Shown piece after piece: positions 28,742 to 36,568 of a stretch of 64,000 bases of DNA. Position 1 is the first letter of the stretch; every line of letters begins with the position of its first letter. Below the pieces are notes generated by a model. The model ran no database searches. It saw only the letters and a program-made list of their open reading frames with translations, and had not been told where the DNA came from. The DNA comes from Paracoccaceae bacterium. Its GTDB lineage: Bacteria; Pseudomonadota; Alphaproteobacteria; Rhodobacterales; Rhodobacteraceae. Made by a program: the position numbers and the translations under genes. Location: positions 20,918 to 84,917 of the forward strand of contig JAPORQ010000046.1 in the NCBI GenBank assembly GCA_026710155.1, written 5' to 3'.

Positions 28742-28882
28742 TCTTGATACGTGTTAAGATATTACCCAAATGAATGTATAAATCTGAAAAGAAACACTGT
28801 TTGTTTCGATATTCTCTTCACTTAATCTAGATCATTTGGCAATTCTTTGAAAGGGTAGGGGGAATAGGTTTCGTTTGAGGTG

Positions 28883-29083
28883 TCAGACCAATAGGCTGAT
28901 AATTATTCCGCCGGTACCCAAAATCACGAATATAATGCCAAACGCAGCCACATAAAGATTGATGAACATGTTTCTATACCTCTTGGCCAGTTCGACATCC
29001 CTCATTGCATTGCCTTCCATATTCTTGGCCTCAAGGTGCTTCCAGCTCCTGTCATAGTCTTCTTTGATCGTTTTGATGCCCAC
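28883..29083 (-). CDS. Small single-helix membrane protein, unknown function
   Basis: A 66-residue frame with a charged N-terminal half (KEDYDRSWKHLEAKNMEGNA) is followed by one strong transmembrane helix (LYVAAFGIIFVILGTGGIII). GTG 29083 is used as the start. The frame stays open upstream for at least 20 coding-like codons (ITELEDHDHRLRILE), so the protein may be longer with a non-standard start. Composition and layout look real, but I know no family. Confidence 0.45.
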   Translation of the reverse strand: MGIKTIKEDYDRSWKHLEAKNMEGNAMRDVELAKRYRNMFINLYVAAFGIIFVILGTGGIIISLLV

Positions 29084-29444
29084 CTCCAGAATCCTGAGTC
29101 TGTGATCATGATCTTCAAGCTCAGTGATAAATATGAAAATATATCCCTGGTGATAAAAAAGCCAGGGTTTATCATTTGGTAAGATTATCGAACAAAATTA
29201 AATTCAATTAGGCCAAAATTGCAAGATGTTTTCTCATGACACCTGATTTTTTCTCAATTCATAAATGACTCCTTCATATATCAGTAGCAAAAAAATACCG
29301 GATGATCACCCCATGCTGCATAACTCCATATGCTGGACAAAATTCAACATGGTGCCAAACTCCTGTCCGGCTCGGTGGCTGGTCATCTGGTCAGTTCCGT
29401 GCCCCAAATAATCGCCTACGGGGATTCTATCACCCTGATTGTCG
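29084..29444. other. Non-coding region with a small hairpin
   Basis: Apart from a possible upstream extension of the small membrane-protein gene, no gene is seen. CCCTGG (29145-29150) pairs with CCAGGG (29162-29167) around an A-rich loop. The stretch near 29330-29445 is open on the plus strand for about 43 codons but is not recognisable. Confidence 0.3.
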
Positions 29445-29712
29445 CTAATCTATCATCTTGATTGATGCTGGATAGCCCATCCGTTCGGCATCCAGGCGAT
29501 CGGTTTTGACCTTCTTTGAACGCAGTTCAACCTGCAGGTTGGCCGGGTCAAGAACCACTACCTCAATAACGGGAGCTTGGCGCTTCAGGTTTCGCCCCCC
29601 ATAACACATCATGACAGGTACTTCGGATCCAACGCGGGCTTGACTTCCAGACCAGCTTTTTTTGTCCCAAGGTGATGCAATTTCGAACATTTTTTTGGTA
29701 TCCGTCAAGCGC
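29445..29712 (-). pseudogene. IS110-family transposase fragment
   Basis: An 87-codon frame matches the middle of the N-terminal DEDD domain of IS110/IS1111 transposases. It contains VVVLDPANLQVELRSKKVKTDRLDAERM, in which KTDRLDAE is the diagnostic motif, preceded by a degenerate form of the CYEAGRDGF segment (MMCYGGRNLKR). The rest of the protein is absent. It is a dead fragment beside another IS remnant. Confidence 0.6.
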
Positions 29713-29761
29713 CTTTAGCTCACCCCCACAGCCGGTGTACAGACGAAACATTAACCTCCTT

Positions 29762-29990
29762 GAATCAATCACCAAGGCTTCAGACTTTGAAGTGAATCGG
29801 CACTAGCTGTCCGACTAGTAACCTACCGTAATCACCCCATCCCGGGGGCACGTAACACGTAGGAAATCACACACCAGTCAGGTCCGATACTCCATGATAT
29901 CCAGATGGCACCACTTCCACTCCCGGTGGTCGTAGTCGGAACATCGGCACTCATATTTTGGTCCACATCGTTTGGTTATTGCTCCCTTCT
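29762..29990 (-). pseudogene. ISL3-type transposase remnant with stop codons
   Basis: On the minus strand the sequence reads YDHREWKWCHLDIMEYRT, stop, LVCDFLRVTCPRDGV, two more stops, then CRFTSKSEALVIDS. This follows the N-terminal zinc-binding and linker region of ISL3-like transposases, where the expected pattern is R-W-R-H-L-D, then RVPRVRCPEHGV, then GSGFTLLFEALV. Three in-frame stops show it is decayed. It abuts the IS110 fragment. Confidence 0.5.
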
Positions 29991-30040
29991 CCTGTCATTC
30001 AAATGGAAATGGGGTCATTTATCCCACGTGGATTGTTTTT

Positions 30041-30221
30041 GGGAATTATATACTTGATTGAATTTCCCATTTACCGAAAATACAACAGGTGTTCAGACAC
30101 CGCGGGGAATACAATTGCACTCCAGGGGAATGTGCGTGGGAGGTTTTTTTCACAAAATGGCCGGAAAACCAGCGATGCCTCCACAAAAAAATGGGGAAAT
30201 TCAATCAAGTATATAATTCCC
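30041..30221. mobile_element. MITE B (181 bp, ~30-bp TIRs, 8-bp TSD)
   Basis: Inverted ends (30041-30070 and 30191-30221) start GGGAATTATATACTTGATTG and match over about 30 bp with one extra G in the right copy. The same 8 bp, TTGTTTTT, flanks both sides (30033-30040 and 30222-30229). The interior of about 120 bp has no transposase but does hold GGTGTTCAGACACC, a short hairpin. Size, duplication length and end core match MITE A, and the outermost 15-20 bp closely match the hsdS cassette ends. Confidence 0.88.
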
Positions 30222-30331
30222 TTGTTTTTCCACAACACTATTGGAGCAACATTCTATTTCAGTACCATCTCTCTTATCTCCTTCAGCCAATAAATTGTGG
30301 CCCAGTTTTGAGTAGCTAAGTCAAAGCTCTG

Positions 30332-30460
30332 TCAAATTTTGTCTGCTATTACAACTTTCATTCCACATTTTGATAAAGCTTTTGCCGTGGCTAATCCAAT
30401 TCCAGATGATGCGCCAATAATTACAGTAACAGCACTTTCTTTGATTGCAGTATGTGGCAT
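30332..30460 (-). pseudogene. Short-chain dehydrogenase N-terminal fragment
   Basis: A 42-codon frame starts with ATG 30460 and carries the Rossmann motif TVIIGASSGIGLATAKAL and then KVVIADK before a stop. This is only the first strand-helix-strand of an SDR enzyme, normally about 250 residues. It lies just past the terminator of the sugar ABC operon, on the same strand, and was probably cut off by an insertion or deletion near MITE B. It may have been a sugar or polyol dehydrogenase gene of that operon. Confidence 0.7.
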
Positions 30461-30477
30461 GGGTAACCTGCATTAAT

Positions 30478-30509
30478 GAAAAAAGCAGCGCAAGCTTTCA
30501 CGCGCTGCT
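30478..30509 (-). terminator. Rho-independent terminator after the sugar binding-protein gene
   Basis: On the minus strand AGCAGCGC pairs perfectly with GCGCTGCT around a 10-base loop and is followed by a T run (30478-30483). It lies 25 bp beyond the binding-protein stop. Confidence 0.85.
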
Positions 30510-30533
30510 CTATAGTGTAATTTTTTAAGTCAA

Positions 30534-31515
30534 TTACTGCACGCAGGTATCAATGTTTTCATTGTCACAAACGTCCAGACCGGTGTAAATCGGGCTCTGC
30601 ACCGATTTGCCTTCAACAATGTCTTTTAAGATGTACATTGCCTTGTAACCCATTTCATACGGGCGCTGACCCACCAAGCCGTTACCAAGACCTTCTTTTG
30701 TCTGCTCTAGTTGCATTGGCAGCGTGTCCGCAACGACAATAGTTAGTTCACCAGCGTCCATTTTAGCCTTGTATGGCTCAACAGCAGACCGGTAGGCATT
30801 GTCAAACCACTGGGTAAATGCTCCTGTAGAAAGGAAGGCTGTTAGGTTGCTGTTTGCTGCCAGAATATCTGACATGCCCTGAACAGCAACGTTCCCATCG
30901 TCGTTTGTGATCAATGGACAACCGGATATTTCGTTCCAACCGCCTTCGCCTGAAAGTGCCATGCCTGGAGGCGTTCCGGTATCAGTACCAGAAAGTGTAT
31001 CGCGAGCTCCTTTCAAGCGTTCGTTGTGGTTTGCTGCCGCTGCCCCCCCCCGTCTGGAGACAAATGGTACCACCATTTGGATGCCGCGCCTGAACCAGCT
31101 TGGCAAGATTGACACCAATGTCATAGTTATTGGTGCCTACATAAGTTACGCGCAGTTCTGCATCTTCTGGCAGAAGATCTGAGTCCCATGTGATTACAGG
31201 AATACCTAGTTGAACGGCATCATCCAGAATCTTGCCCATAGCAGGTGCATTAGATGGCGCCACCGCGATCCCGTCGACACCTTTTGTTATGAGGTCTTGC
31301 ACGATTTGGATTTGTTCCAGCTCGGTATGTTCACCTGGACCTATGTATTCGCAGGTGACATCTGCAAGTTCGTCTTGAGCTTGAAAACAACCATCACGAG
31401 CCAAGTCGAAGAATGGGTTGTTCATCGCTTTAGGAACCAGTGCAAAGGTGTAGTCAGCCATAGCAGCAGATGCAAGCATCATGGCAACGGCCGTTGCGGT
31501 TAAAATTTTCTTCAT
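30534..31515 (-). pseudogene. Sugar ABC transporter binding protein, frameshifted at a G9 run
   Basis: This is a periplasmic binding protein of the ribose/fructose type (Peripla_BP_4). ATG 31515 has a perfect GGAGGATATT upstream, and the signal peptide runs to about residue 20 (cleavage after AMA). The first frame (31515 to about 31050) and the second (about 31050 to 30534) together give a normal binding protein of about 325 residues. They join at a run of nine G on the coding strand (31043-31051). Eight G would restore the family sequence GGAAAANHNERLKGA. It may be an indel, a phase-variable tract or a sequencing error. Confidence 0.8.
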
Positions 31516-31555
31516 AATATCCTCCTTGAGTTGATTGAAGATTTGGTTTTGGGGA

Positions 31556-32578
31556 TTATCCCCCCTTTCGACTTCGGACCTGTTCCAGCAATACTGCAAG
31601 GATAAGAAACAGTCCGACGAAGAATTGCTGCCAGAGCGCGGGAATTCCGGCTAGTATCAGCGAGTTTCTGATGAGTTCGATAAGAGCAGCACCGATTGGC
31701 GCCCCAAGAGCGTAAACGATACCACCCATTAAATTTGAACCACCAATCACTGTTGCTGCAATAACGGTAAGTTCCCATGCAAAGCCCATTGCATTTGTCA
31801 CTGAGCCAGTGTATCCGACGAATAAGAAGGCTGAGAGCCCAGCACAGAGCGAGCAAACGACATAGACAGATACGAGCATGCCCTCGACTGGAATACCAGC
31901 CAGTTTTGCGGCTTGGGCGTTACCACCGATTGCGATAACCCATCGCCCCCAAGTTGAATATCGCCAGACCCACCAAAATATTGCTGTTAAGATCACCAGT
32001 ATCCAAACCACGTTAGGTATGCTTAGAATACTGCCACCGCCAATCCATTCGTAAAGATCTTGGTCAGGACCGAAGTTCCAGATCATTTGGTTGTTAGATA
32101 CAACGCGGGCTAGCGAAACTACTATGGAAAGCATGCCTAGGGTAACAACAAAGGGGGGCATTTTAAGATATGCTACGAGGGCACCGTTAACGAGACCGAC
32201 TGCTGCGGCAACCAACATACATCCTAAGAATCCAACTTCTATACCATAGCCGGCTCGCATTATGAGACCGGTTGCAATTCCAGAAAGACCAACAAGCGAG
32301 CCGACGCTAAGGTCAATACCGGCAGTGCATATTACTGCAGACATTCCAAGGGCCATTATACCAAAAAATGCCATGTTCCGAGTAATGTTGAATATGTTTC
32401 GTTCTGTCATGAAAGCGTCGGATACAAAAGTCATAACTATGGCAAGTGCCACAAGTGCCAGAAAAACCCAAAATGGCTGAGTGCGAATAATAGCTGCGAA
32501 ACCAGAAACTTCCTGACGCAGAATGATACTTTCATCAATCGCAGCATGGTCTTTTTGCTTTTCTAACGTACTGTTCAT
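31556..32578 (-). CDS. Sugar ABC transporter permease (RbsC/FrcC-like)
   Basis: This is a 340-residue inner-membrane permease with about eight to ten helices. The family segments CTAGIDLSVGSLVGLSGI near residue 85, the coupling segment AIGGNAQAAKLAGIPV near 225 and the C-terminal ATVIGGSNLMGG are intact. It starts in an ATGA overlap with the ATPase gene. Known substrates of the group include ribose, fructose and other monosaccharides. Confidence 0.92.
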   Translation of the reverse strand: MNSTLEKQKDHAAIDESIILRQEVSGFAAIIRTQPFWVFLALVALAIVMTFVSDAFMTERNIFNITRNMAFFGIMALGMSAVICTAGIDLSVGSLVGLSGIATGLIMRAGYGIEVGFLGCMLVAAAVGLVNGALVAYLKMPPFVVTLGMLSIVVSLARVVSNNQMIWNFGPDQDLYEWIGGGSILSIPNVVWILVILTAIFWWVWRYSTWGRWVIAIGGNAQAAKLAGIPVEGMLVSVYVVCSLCAGLSAFLFVGYTGSVTNAMGFAWELTVIAATVIGGSNLMGGIVYALGAPIGAALIELIRNSLILAGIPALWQQFFVGLFLILAVLLEQVRSRKGG

Positions 32579-33315
32579 GCTGCTTCAATTGCCCCAATAA
32601 TGAGCCCGGTGACTTCTTCCGGACTAGTTTCTTTAATATGTTTATCCGCTACTTTGATGCCGCGGCGTAAAACGGCCACTCGGTCGCAGACTTCAAAAAC
32701 GTCTGGCATCCTGTGGGAGACTAGGATAACCGCGTGGCCAGTCTCTTTAAGTCGGTGAATAAGTGCCAAAACTTCCTTAACTTGCCGTACTGAAATCGCT
32801 GCAGTTGGCTCGTCCATTAGTACCAATTTTGGATCACTGAGGCGGGTTCGGGCAATCGCTACAGCTTGTCGTTGTCCACCTGACATCTGACGAACTAAGT
32901 CTCGCGGTCGGGTTTCGGATTTTAACTCAGCGAATAGTTCACCGGCCTTCTGATACATAGAAGGATAGTCAAGCATTGAGAATGGTCCGATTTTTTTTCT
33001 CCTCTCGCGTCCAAGGAACACGTTTGCTGCTGCGGTCAGATTGTCACAAAGTGCCAGGTCTTGATATACTATCTCTATGCCTGTCTCCCGGGCATCAATT
33101 GGTTGAGCAAATTCAACCTTACGGCCTTCAATCTCGATTGAACCACTCGTCGGTGGATAGTTACCTGCGATGATCTTCATCAGAGTTGACTTCCCTGCAC
33201 CGTTGTCTCCCATCAAACCAACGGCTTCACCTAATGATATTTCTAGATCTACACCTTGCAGAGCGTGTATGGCTCCAAAGCTTTTAGTAATGTTTTTGAG
33301 CTGTAATAGGCCCAT
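32575..33315 (-). CDS. Sugar ABC transporter ATPase (FrcA-like, single domain)
   Basis: This ATPase of 246 residues has one nucleotide-binding domain, unlike the fused RbsA type. Walker A is GDNGAGKSTLMKI, the signature is MSGGQRQAVAIAR, Walker B is LVLMDEPTAAIS, followed by VSHRMPDVFEVCD. ATG 33315 (MGLLQLKN) starts directly at the first strand; TTG 33333 is in frame. It is the first gene of the operon (ATPase, permease, binding protein), transcribed away from the hsdS cassette. Confidence 0.92.
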   Translation of the reverse strand: MGLLQLKNITKSFGAIHALQGVDLEISLGEAVGLMGDNGAGKSTLMKIIAGNYPPTSGSIEIEGRKVEFAQPIDARETGIEIVYQDLALCDNLTAAANVFLGRERRKKIGPFSMLDYPSMYQKAGELFAELKSETRPRDLVRQMSGGQRQAVAIARTRLSDPKLVLMDEPTAAISVRQVKEVLALIHRLKETGHAVILVSHRMPDVFEVCDRVAVLRRGIKVADKHIKETSPEEVTGLIIGAIEAA

Positions 33316-33366
33316 TATGAGACAATCTTTCAATTGTTAAAAACCAAAGGGAACGCATATAAATTT

Positions 33367-33395
33367 GGGAACTATATACATTAGTGATATTTCCC
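33367..33395. repeat. Degenerate TIR-like end (same family as MITE ends)
   Basis: The sequence begins GGGAACTATATACATTAGTG and closes with TTTCCC, the same layout as the MITE B end. A related end in the opposite direction, ATATATAATTCCC, lies at 34798-34810, beyond the hsdS cassette. No matching 8-bp duplication is seen next to the two, so this may be an older, eroded element into which the hsdS cassette inserted. Just inside, the minus strand codes a 47-codon tail (ending LADLVVRDYDIKDEK) of unknown kind. Confidence 0.45.
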
Positions 33396-33620
33396 ATCAC
33401 TTCTCATCTTTAATATCGTAATCCCTGACGACCAAATCAGCTAGTTCTTCAGGGCTAATCGGTATGTGTACTTCCTCCCTTAATTCTTCTATATTTGGAT
33501 GGCAAGATTTGTCTGGGTGTTTTATGTTTTGTTTTAGACATTTTTAATCTCTTGTATTTGTATCATGTTTTTAAAATATTTTAGTAAAAATTCGGGGATT
33601 ATATACTTGACTACGCAGGG

Positions 33621-33648
33621 TTGCAATTTTCCTCCCGATCAGTATAAT
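33621..33648 (+). promoter_or_regulatory. Promoter of hsdS inside the cassette
   Basis: TTGCAA (33621-33626) and a perfect TATAAT (33643-33648) are 16 bp apart. The -10 box ends only 8 bp before the hsdS ATG, so the transcript would be leaderless or nearly so. The cassette would then carry its own promoter and need no host promoter at the landing site. Confidence 0.6.
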
Positions 33649-33656
33649 CCCACCGG

Positions 33657-34724
33657 ATGAAACTTGGAGATGTCGCAGATATCCGTATTGGAACCCAGTT
33701 GAATAAAACCTCCATGGTCATGACAGGGGAGTATCCTGTCATGAACGGGGGTGTCAAGCCATCCGGCCGTCACAATCAATTCAACGCCGAACCTGATTCC
33801 ATTGCCATGAGCCAGGGCGGTGCATCGGCGGGCCATGTGGATATCATGCCGATTCGGTTTTGGGCAGGAGCCCATTGTTGTGTTGTAACGTCGAAAACGC
33901 CCGATGTTCTGACAAAACACCTGTTTCATGTATTGAAGAAGAGGCAGGGAATTCTCATGTCATCCCAAACGGGAGGGGGACATGCCATTCCGGGGCTTCG
34001 GAAGGCGGTTCTTGAAAACCTTGAAATCAGCCCCCCTCCCATCAAGGAACAGGTGGAGATAGCCCGTATTCTGGACACGTTTGCGGAATTGGCAACCGAA
34101 CTCGAAAAGGAAGCCACTCTTCGGAGAAAGCAATACAACCATTATCGTGATCAACTCTTGAATTTTGATGACATTTCCCCATGGGGGGGGGTAATTAAGC
34201 CCTTGGAGGAACTTGCAGAAATCAAGCGCGGGACATCAATTACAAGGAAGGATGTTGAAGAGGGGGGAATACCTGTAATTGCAGGAGGAAGGAAACCAGC
34301 ATATTTTCATAACGCAAGTAATCGAAAGGGACAGACAATTTTTGTCGCTGGCTCTGGAGCATACGCAGGTTATGTAACATGGTGGGAGCAGCCCATTTTT
34401 GTATCTGATGCCTTTACTGTAAAACCCAATGCTGGGATATTACCAAAGTATTGTTTTTATTGCCTTCAAGCAAAGCAACAAATGATTCATAAAATGAAAA
34501 AGGGAGTTGGGGTTCCACATGTGTACCCAAGAGATGTGGCTCAATTGCCCATACATATTCCACACCCAAATGATACTGAGAAGTCATTGTCTGAACAGAC
34601 AAGAATCGTCTCAATACTTGACAAATTCCATACCCTTACCAATTCTCTCGAAGTAGGTTTGCCTCGTGAGATAGAACTGCGTCAAAAACAGTATGAATAT
34701 TACCGCGACAAACTGGTGGATTGA
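33657..34724 (+). CDS. hsdS: Type I restriction-modification specificity subunit, solitary
   Basis: HsdS reads the two halves of a type I restriction site and docks HsdM and HsdR. The 355 residues show the usual pseudo-symmetry. Target-recognition domain 1 is at about residues 1-140, with conserved helix 1 KEQVEIARILDTFAELATELEKE. Domain 2 is at about 180-320, with helix 2 SEQTRIVSILDKFHTLTNSLE. Both halves have the RRKQYNHYRDQLL / RQKQYEYYRDKLVD ending. No hsdM or hsdR lies in the window. The gene fills a transposon-like cassette and has G9 between the halves, so it may swap the specificity of a type I system elsewhere. Confidence 0.93.
   Translation: MKLGDVADIRIGTQLNKTSMVMTGEYPVMNGGVKPSGRHNQFNAEPDSIAMSQGGASAGHVDIMPIRFWAGAHCCVVTSKTPDVLTKHLFHVLKKRQGILMSSQTGGGHAIPGLRKAVLENLEISPPPIKEQVEIARILDTFAELATELEKEATLRRKQYNHYRDQLLNFDDISPWGGVIKPLEELAEIKRGTSITRKDVEEGGIPVIAGGRKPAYFHNASNRKGQTIFVAGSGAYAGYVTWWEQPIFVSDAFTVKPNAGILPKYCFYCLQAKQQMIHKMKKGVGVPHVYPRDVAQLPIHIPHPNDTEKSLSEQTRIVSILDKFHTLTNSLEVGLPREIELRQKQYEYYRDKLVD
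34183..34191 (+). repeat. G9 homopolymer in the central linker of hsdS
   Basis: Nine G encode Trp-Gly-Gly around residue 176 of 355, exactly between the two recognition halves. Loss or gain of one G would end translation soon after the first half. In Neisseria NgoAV a poly-G tract at a comparable place in hsdS changes specificity. Confidence 0.7.
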
Positions 34725-34789
34725 TCGCTTCAGGCGTGCTTAATCAAGTATGTAATCCCGAAAAATTCCAACTAAAAAATGTTACCGGT

Positions 34790-34810
34790 ATCTCATCATA
34801 TATAATTCCC
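34790..34810. repeat. TIR-like end facing the 33367 repeat
   Basis: The sequence ATCTCATCATATATAATTCCC reads in reverse complement as GGGAATTATATATG, close to the other element ends. Together with 33367-33395 it may mark an eroded element of about 270 bp once the hsdS cassette and one duplication are removed. Confidence 0.4.
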
Positions 34811-34939
34811 TAATGTTATGTTTAATTTGAACAATGGGAATGGAAAATAGGATTTACATTAGGTAAAAAGTAGTAAAGTAAGAAAATGATAAATACAGTA
34901 ATACCCTTTATTCCTTAAAGGGTCAGACCTTTTGGATTA

Positions 34940-35608
34940 TCAATTCTTGGGGGCATTGTTCAAAAAGGCAATCTGGTGAAACTCCGATTGCTTGGGGCTT
35001 CGCTGGTATCTTTGACTGACAGGGCATATCCTTCTGACATTGCAACCCAAGGTCAGGCAATCATACCCTTCTTCTGAACCGATATAAATTCGGCACCCGT
35101 CCGCATCATAGTGGTCGGGCGTTAAGACACCCACCGGACAGGCTGAAATACAGGGTTTATCGCCACAGGTAACACAGGGGCTTTGTTCGGGTGTTTTGGG
35201 CAAGGTTATATGGTACTTGTAAGCCAAAGCACCTCGATAGGAAACCAGAAGACCGGCCGTATCATGAACCATAAACTGAACCGGGGATTGCCAACTGCGT
35301 CCCGTTTTCAGCGCCCAGGTCAAAAAGGGATGATAGGGAGGACCTCCAAATGGGAAATAGGGCTTCCCGTCAGTTTCTTCCCCAATCAAGTCGATCACCC
35401 TTTTGGACCATTGGTCCAGTGGATTGGGCAAGCCATTCTTGATTTCGTCCTGTGTATTCAGGTATTGCCAAAATCCCGGCTCCTTGGGGCCCAGCATTAA
35501 CAGGGTCTTGGTACCTTCCGGAACCTTGTCATCCGCTTCGGGATGAAAACCGCCATAAATGTCCAGTTGATACTGGCCTGCGATGTCAAGGATTTGACTA
35601 TAGTCCAT
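34940..35608 (-). CDS. 4Fe-4S ferredoxin-like protein (QueG-related)
   Basis: This 222-residue protein has a C-terminal iron-sulfur motif CVTCGDKPCISACPVGVL and further cysteines in GYDCLTLGCNVRRICPVSQ. The N-terminal part resembles the small alphaproteobacterial ferredoxin-like proteins encoded next to argB. The cysteine set could hold two clusters. It is the last gene of the series yidC-engB-argB. The start ATG 35608 lies 25 bp after the argB stop. Function is unknown; it may donate electrons to a reductase. Confidence 0.75.
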   Translation of the reverse strand: MDYSQILDIAGQYQLDIYGGFHPEADDKVPEGTKTLLMLGPKEPGFWQYLNTQDEIKNGLPNPLDQWSKRVIDLIGEETDGKPYFPFGGPPYHPFLTWALKTGRSWQSPVQFMVHDTAGLLVSYRGALAYKYHITLPKTPEQSPCVTCGDKPCISACPVGVLTPDHYDADGCRIYIGSEEGYDCLTLGCNVRRICPVSQRYQRSPKQSEFHQIAFLNNAPKN

Positions 35609-35632
35609 CGGAAGTTTGTAAAAAAGAGTTGG

Positions 35633-36487
35633 TTATTGAGGCGAACGAGATATCAGGGTTCCAATTCCATGAGGAGTAAAGAGTTCCAGCAGTACTGAAT
35701 TAGGTGTTTTGCCATTCAAGATGACAACCGCCCTGACGCCTTTCCTGACTGCATTCAAGGCGGTTTCGGTTTTTGGAAGCATGCCTCCCTTGATGATCCC
35801 TGATTGTATGAGTGATTCGACTTCCTCAGGGATAAGTCTTGAGATCAGTGTATCCTTGTTGTCAAGCACACCGTCAACATCCGTCAACAATAACAACCTG
35901 TCGGCATTGAGTGCTGAGGCAATGGCTCCTGCTGCGGTATCGCCATTGACATTCAGCGTTGTACCATCCTCACCTACTCCAATTGGAGCAATGACTGGAA
36001 TCAATCCGTTCTTGAAAAGGTCTCGCAGTACCGTTGCGTTGACCTTCTTGGGAATACCTACCAAACCGAGTTCCGGTTCAGCCATTTCACAAACCATGAT
36101 ATTGGCATCCTTGCCGGATATTCCAATGGCCTGACCACCTTCCATGTTTATGGCTTGAACTATCTGCTTGTTAACGTGTCCCGAGAGAACCATCTCGGCG
36201 ATTTCCACGATTTCGGGGCTGGAAACCCTTTTGCCATTGATGAAACTGGATTCTATACCCAGACGATCCAGGGTGAGATTTATTTTGGGGCCACCACCAT
36301 GGACAGCTACGGCATTGATGCCAATTTGTCTCATCAAGACAATGTCCTTGGCGAAACTGTTCAGAGATTCTCCAATGGCATTCCCGCCAATTTTTACAAC
36401 GACAACGGAATTGTCATAGCGTTGCATGTAGGGCAAGGCCTCTGAGAGGGTTTTCGCTGTTGTCAACCAATTCCTCGTGGTAACCAT
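35633..36487 (-). CDS. argB: Acetylglutamate kinase
   Basis: This enzyme phosphorylates N-acetylglutamate, the second step of arginine synthesis. The 284-residue protein has the motif [11 protein letters not shown] near residue 28, the substrate loop AVHGGGPKI and the C-terminal nucleotide site [11 protein letters not shown]. In many bacteria this enzyme is feedback-inhibited by arginine. The position after engB is conserved in Alphaproteobacteria. Confidence 0.96.
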   Translation of the reverse strand: MVTTRNWLTTAKTLSEALPYMQRYDNSVVVVKIGGNAIGESLNSFAKDIVLMRQIGINAVAVHGGGPKINLTLDRLGIESSFINGKRVSSPEIVEIAEMVLSGHVNKQIVQAINMEGGQAIGISGKDANIMVCEMAEPELGLVGIPKKVNATVLRDLFKNGLIPVIAPIGVGEDGTTLNVNGDTAAGAIASALNADRLLLLTDVDGVLDNKDTLISRLIPEEVESLIQSGIIKGGMLPKTETALNAVRKGVRAVVILNGKTPNSVLLELFTPHGIGTLISRSPQ

Positions 36488-36568
36488 TTTAAATTTCCCG
36501 ACAAACCAATAAGTTTCCAGCTACAACTTTACTGGTATAAAAACCAAAATACTGGTCTTTGCAACAAA

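Larger units (their letters stand above)
33594..34760 (+). mobile_element. hsdS mobile insertion cassette (1167 bp, TIRs, 8-bp TSD)
   Basis: The left end (GGGGATTATATACTTGACTA) and the reverse complement of the right end (CGGGATTACATACTTGATTA) match at 17 of 20 positions. Both are flanked by the same 8 bp, AAAAATTC (33586-33593 and 34761-34768). The only gene inside is hsdS. There is no transposase, so it fits the definition of a mobile insertion cassette, moved in trans by an IS with the same ends. The ends share the core of MITEs A and B, and all three have 8-bp A/T-rich duplications. Such duplications are known for IS1595, IS256 and IS66 groups, among others; I cannot assign the parent IS. 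Confidence 0.85.

Noticed and set aside
29958..30293. 111-codon plus-strand frame through MITE B as a gene
   Set aside because: It runs across the element and both flanks with no ribosome site and no conserved motif; chance openness is likelier.
34098..34724. hsdS as part of a complete local type I system
   Set aside because: No hsdM or hsdR reading frame exists on either strand nearby; the flanks are a sugar transporter operon and the argB group.
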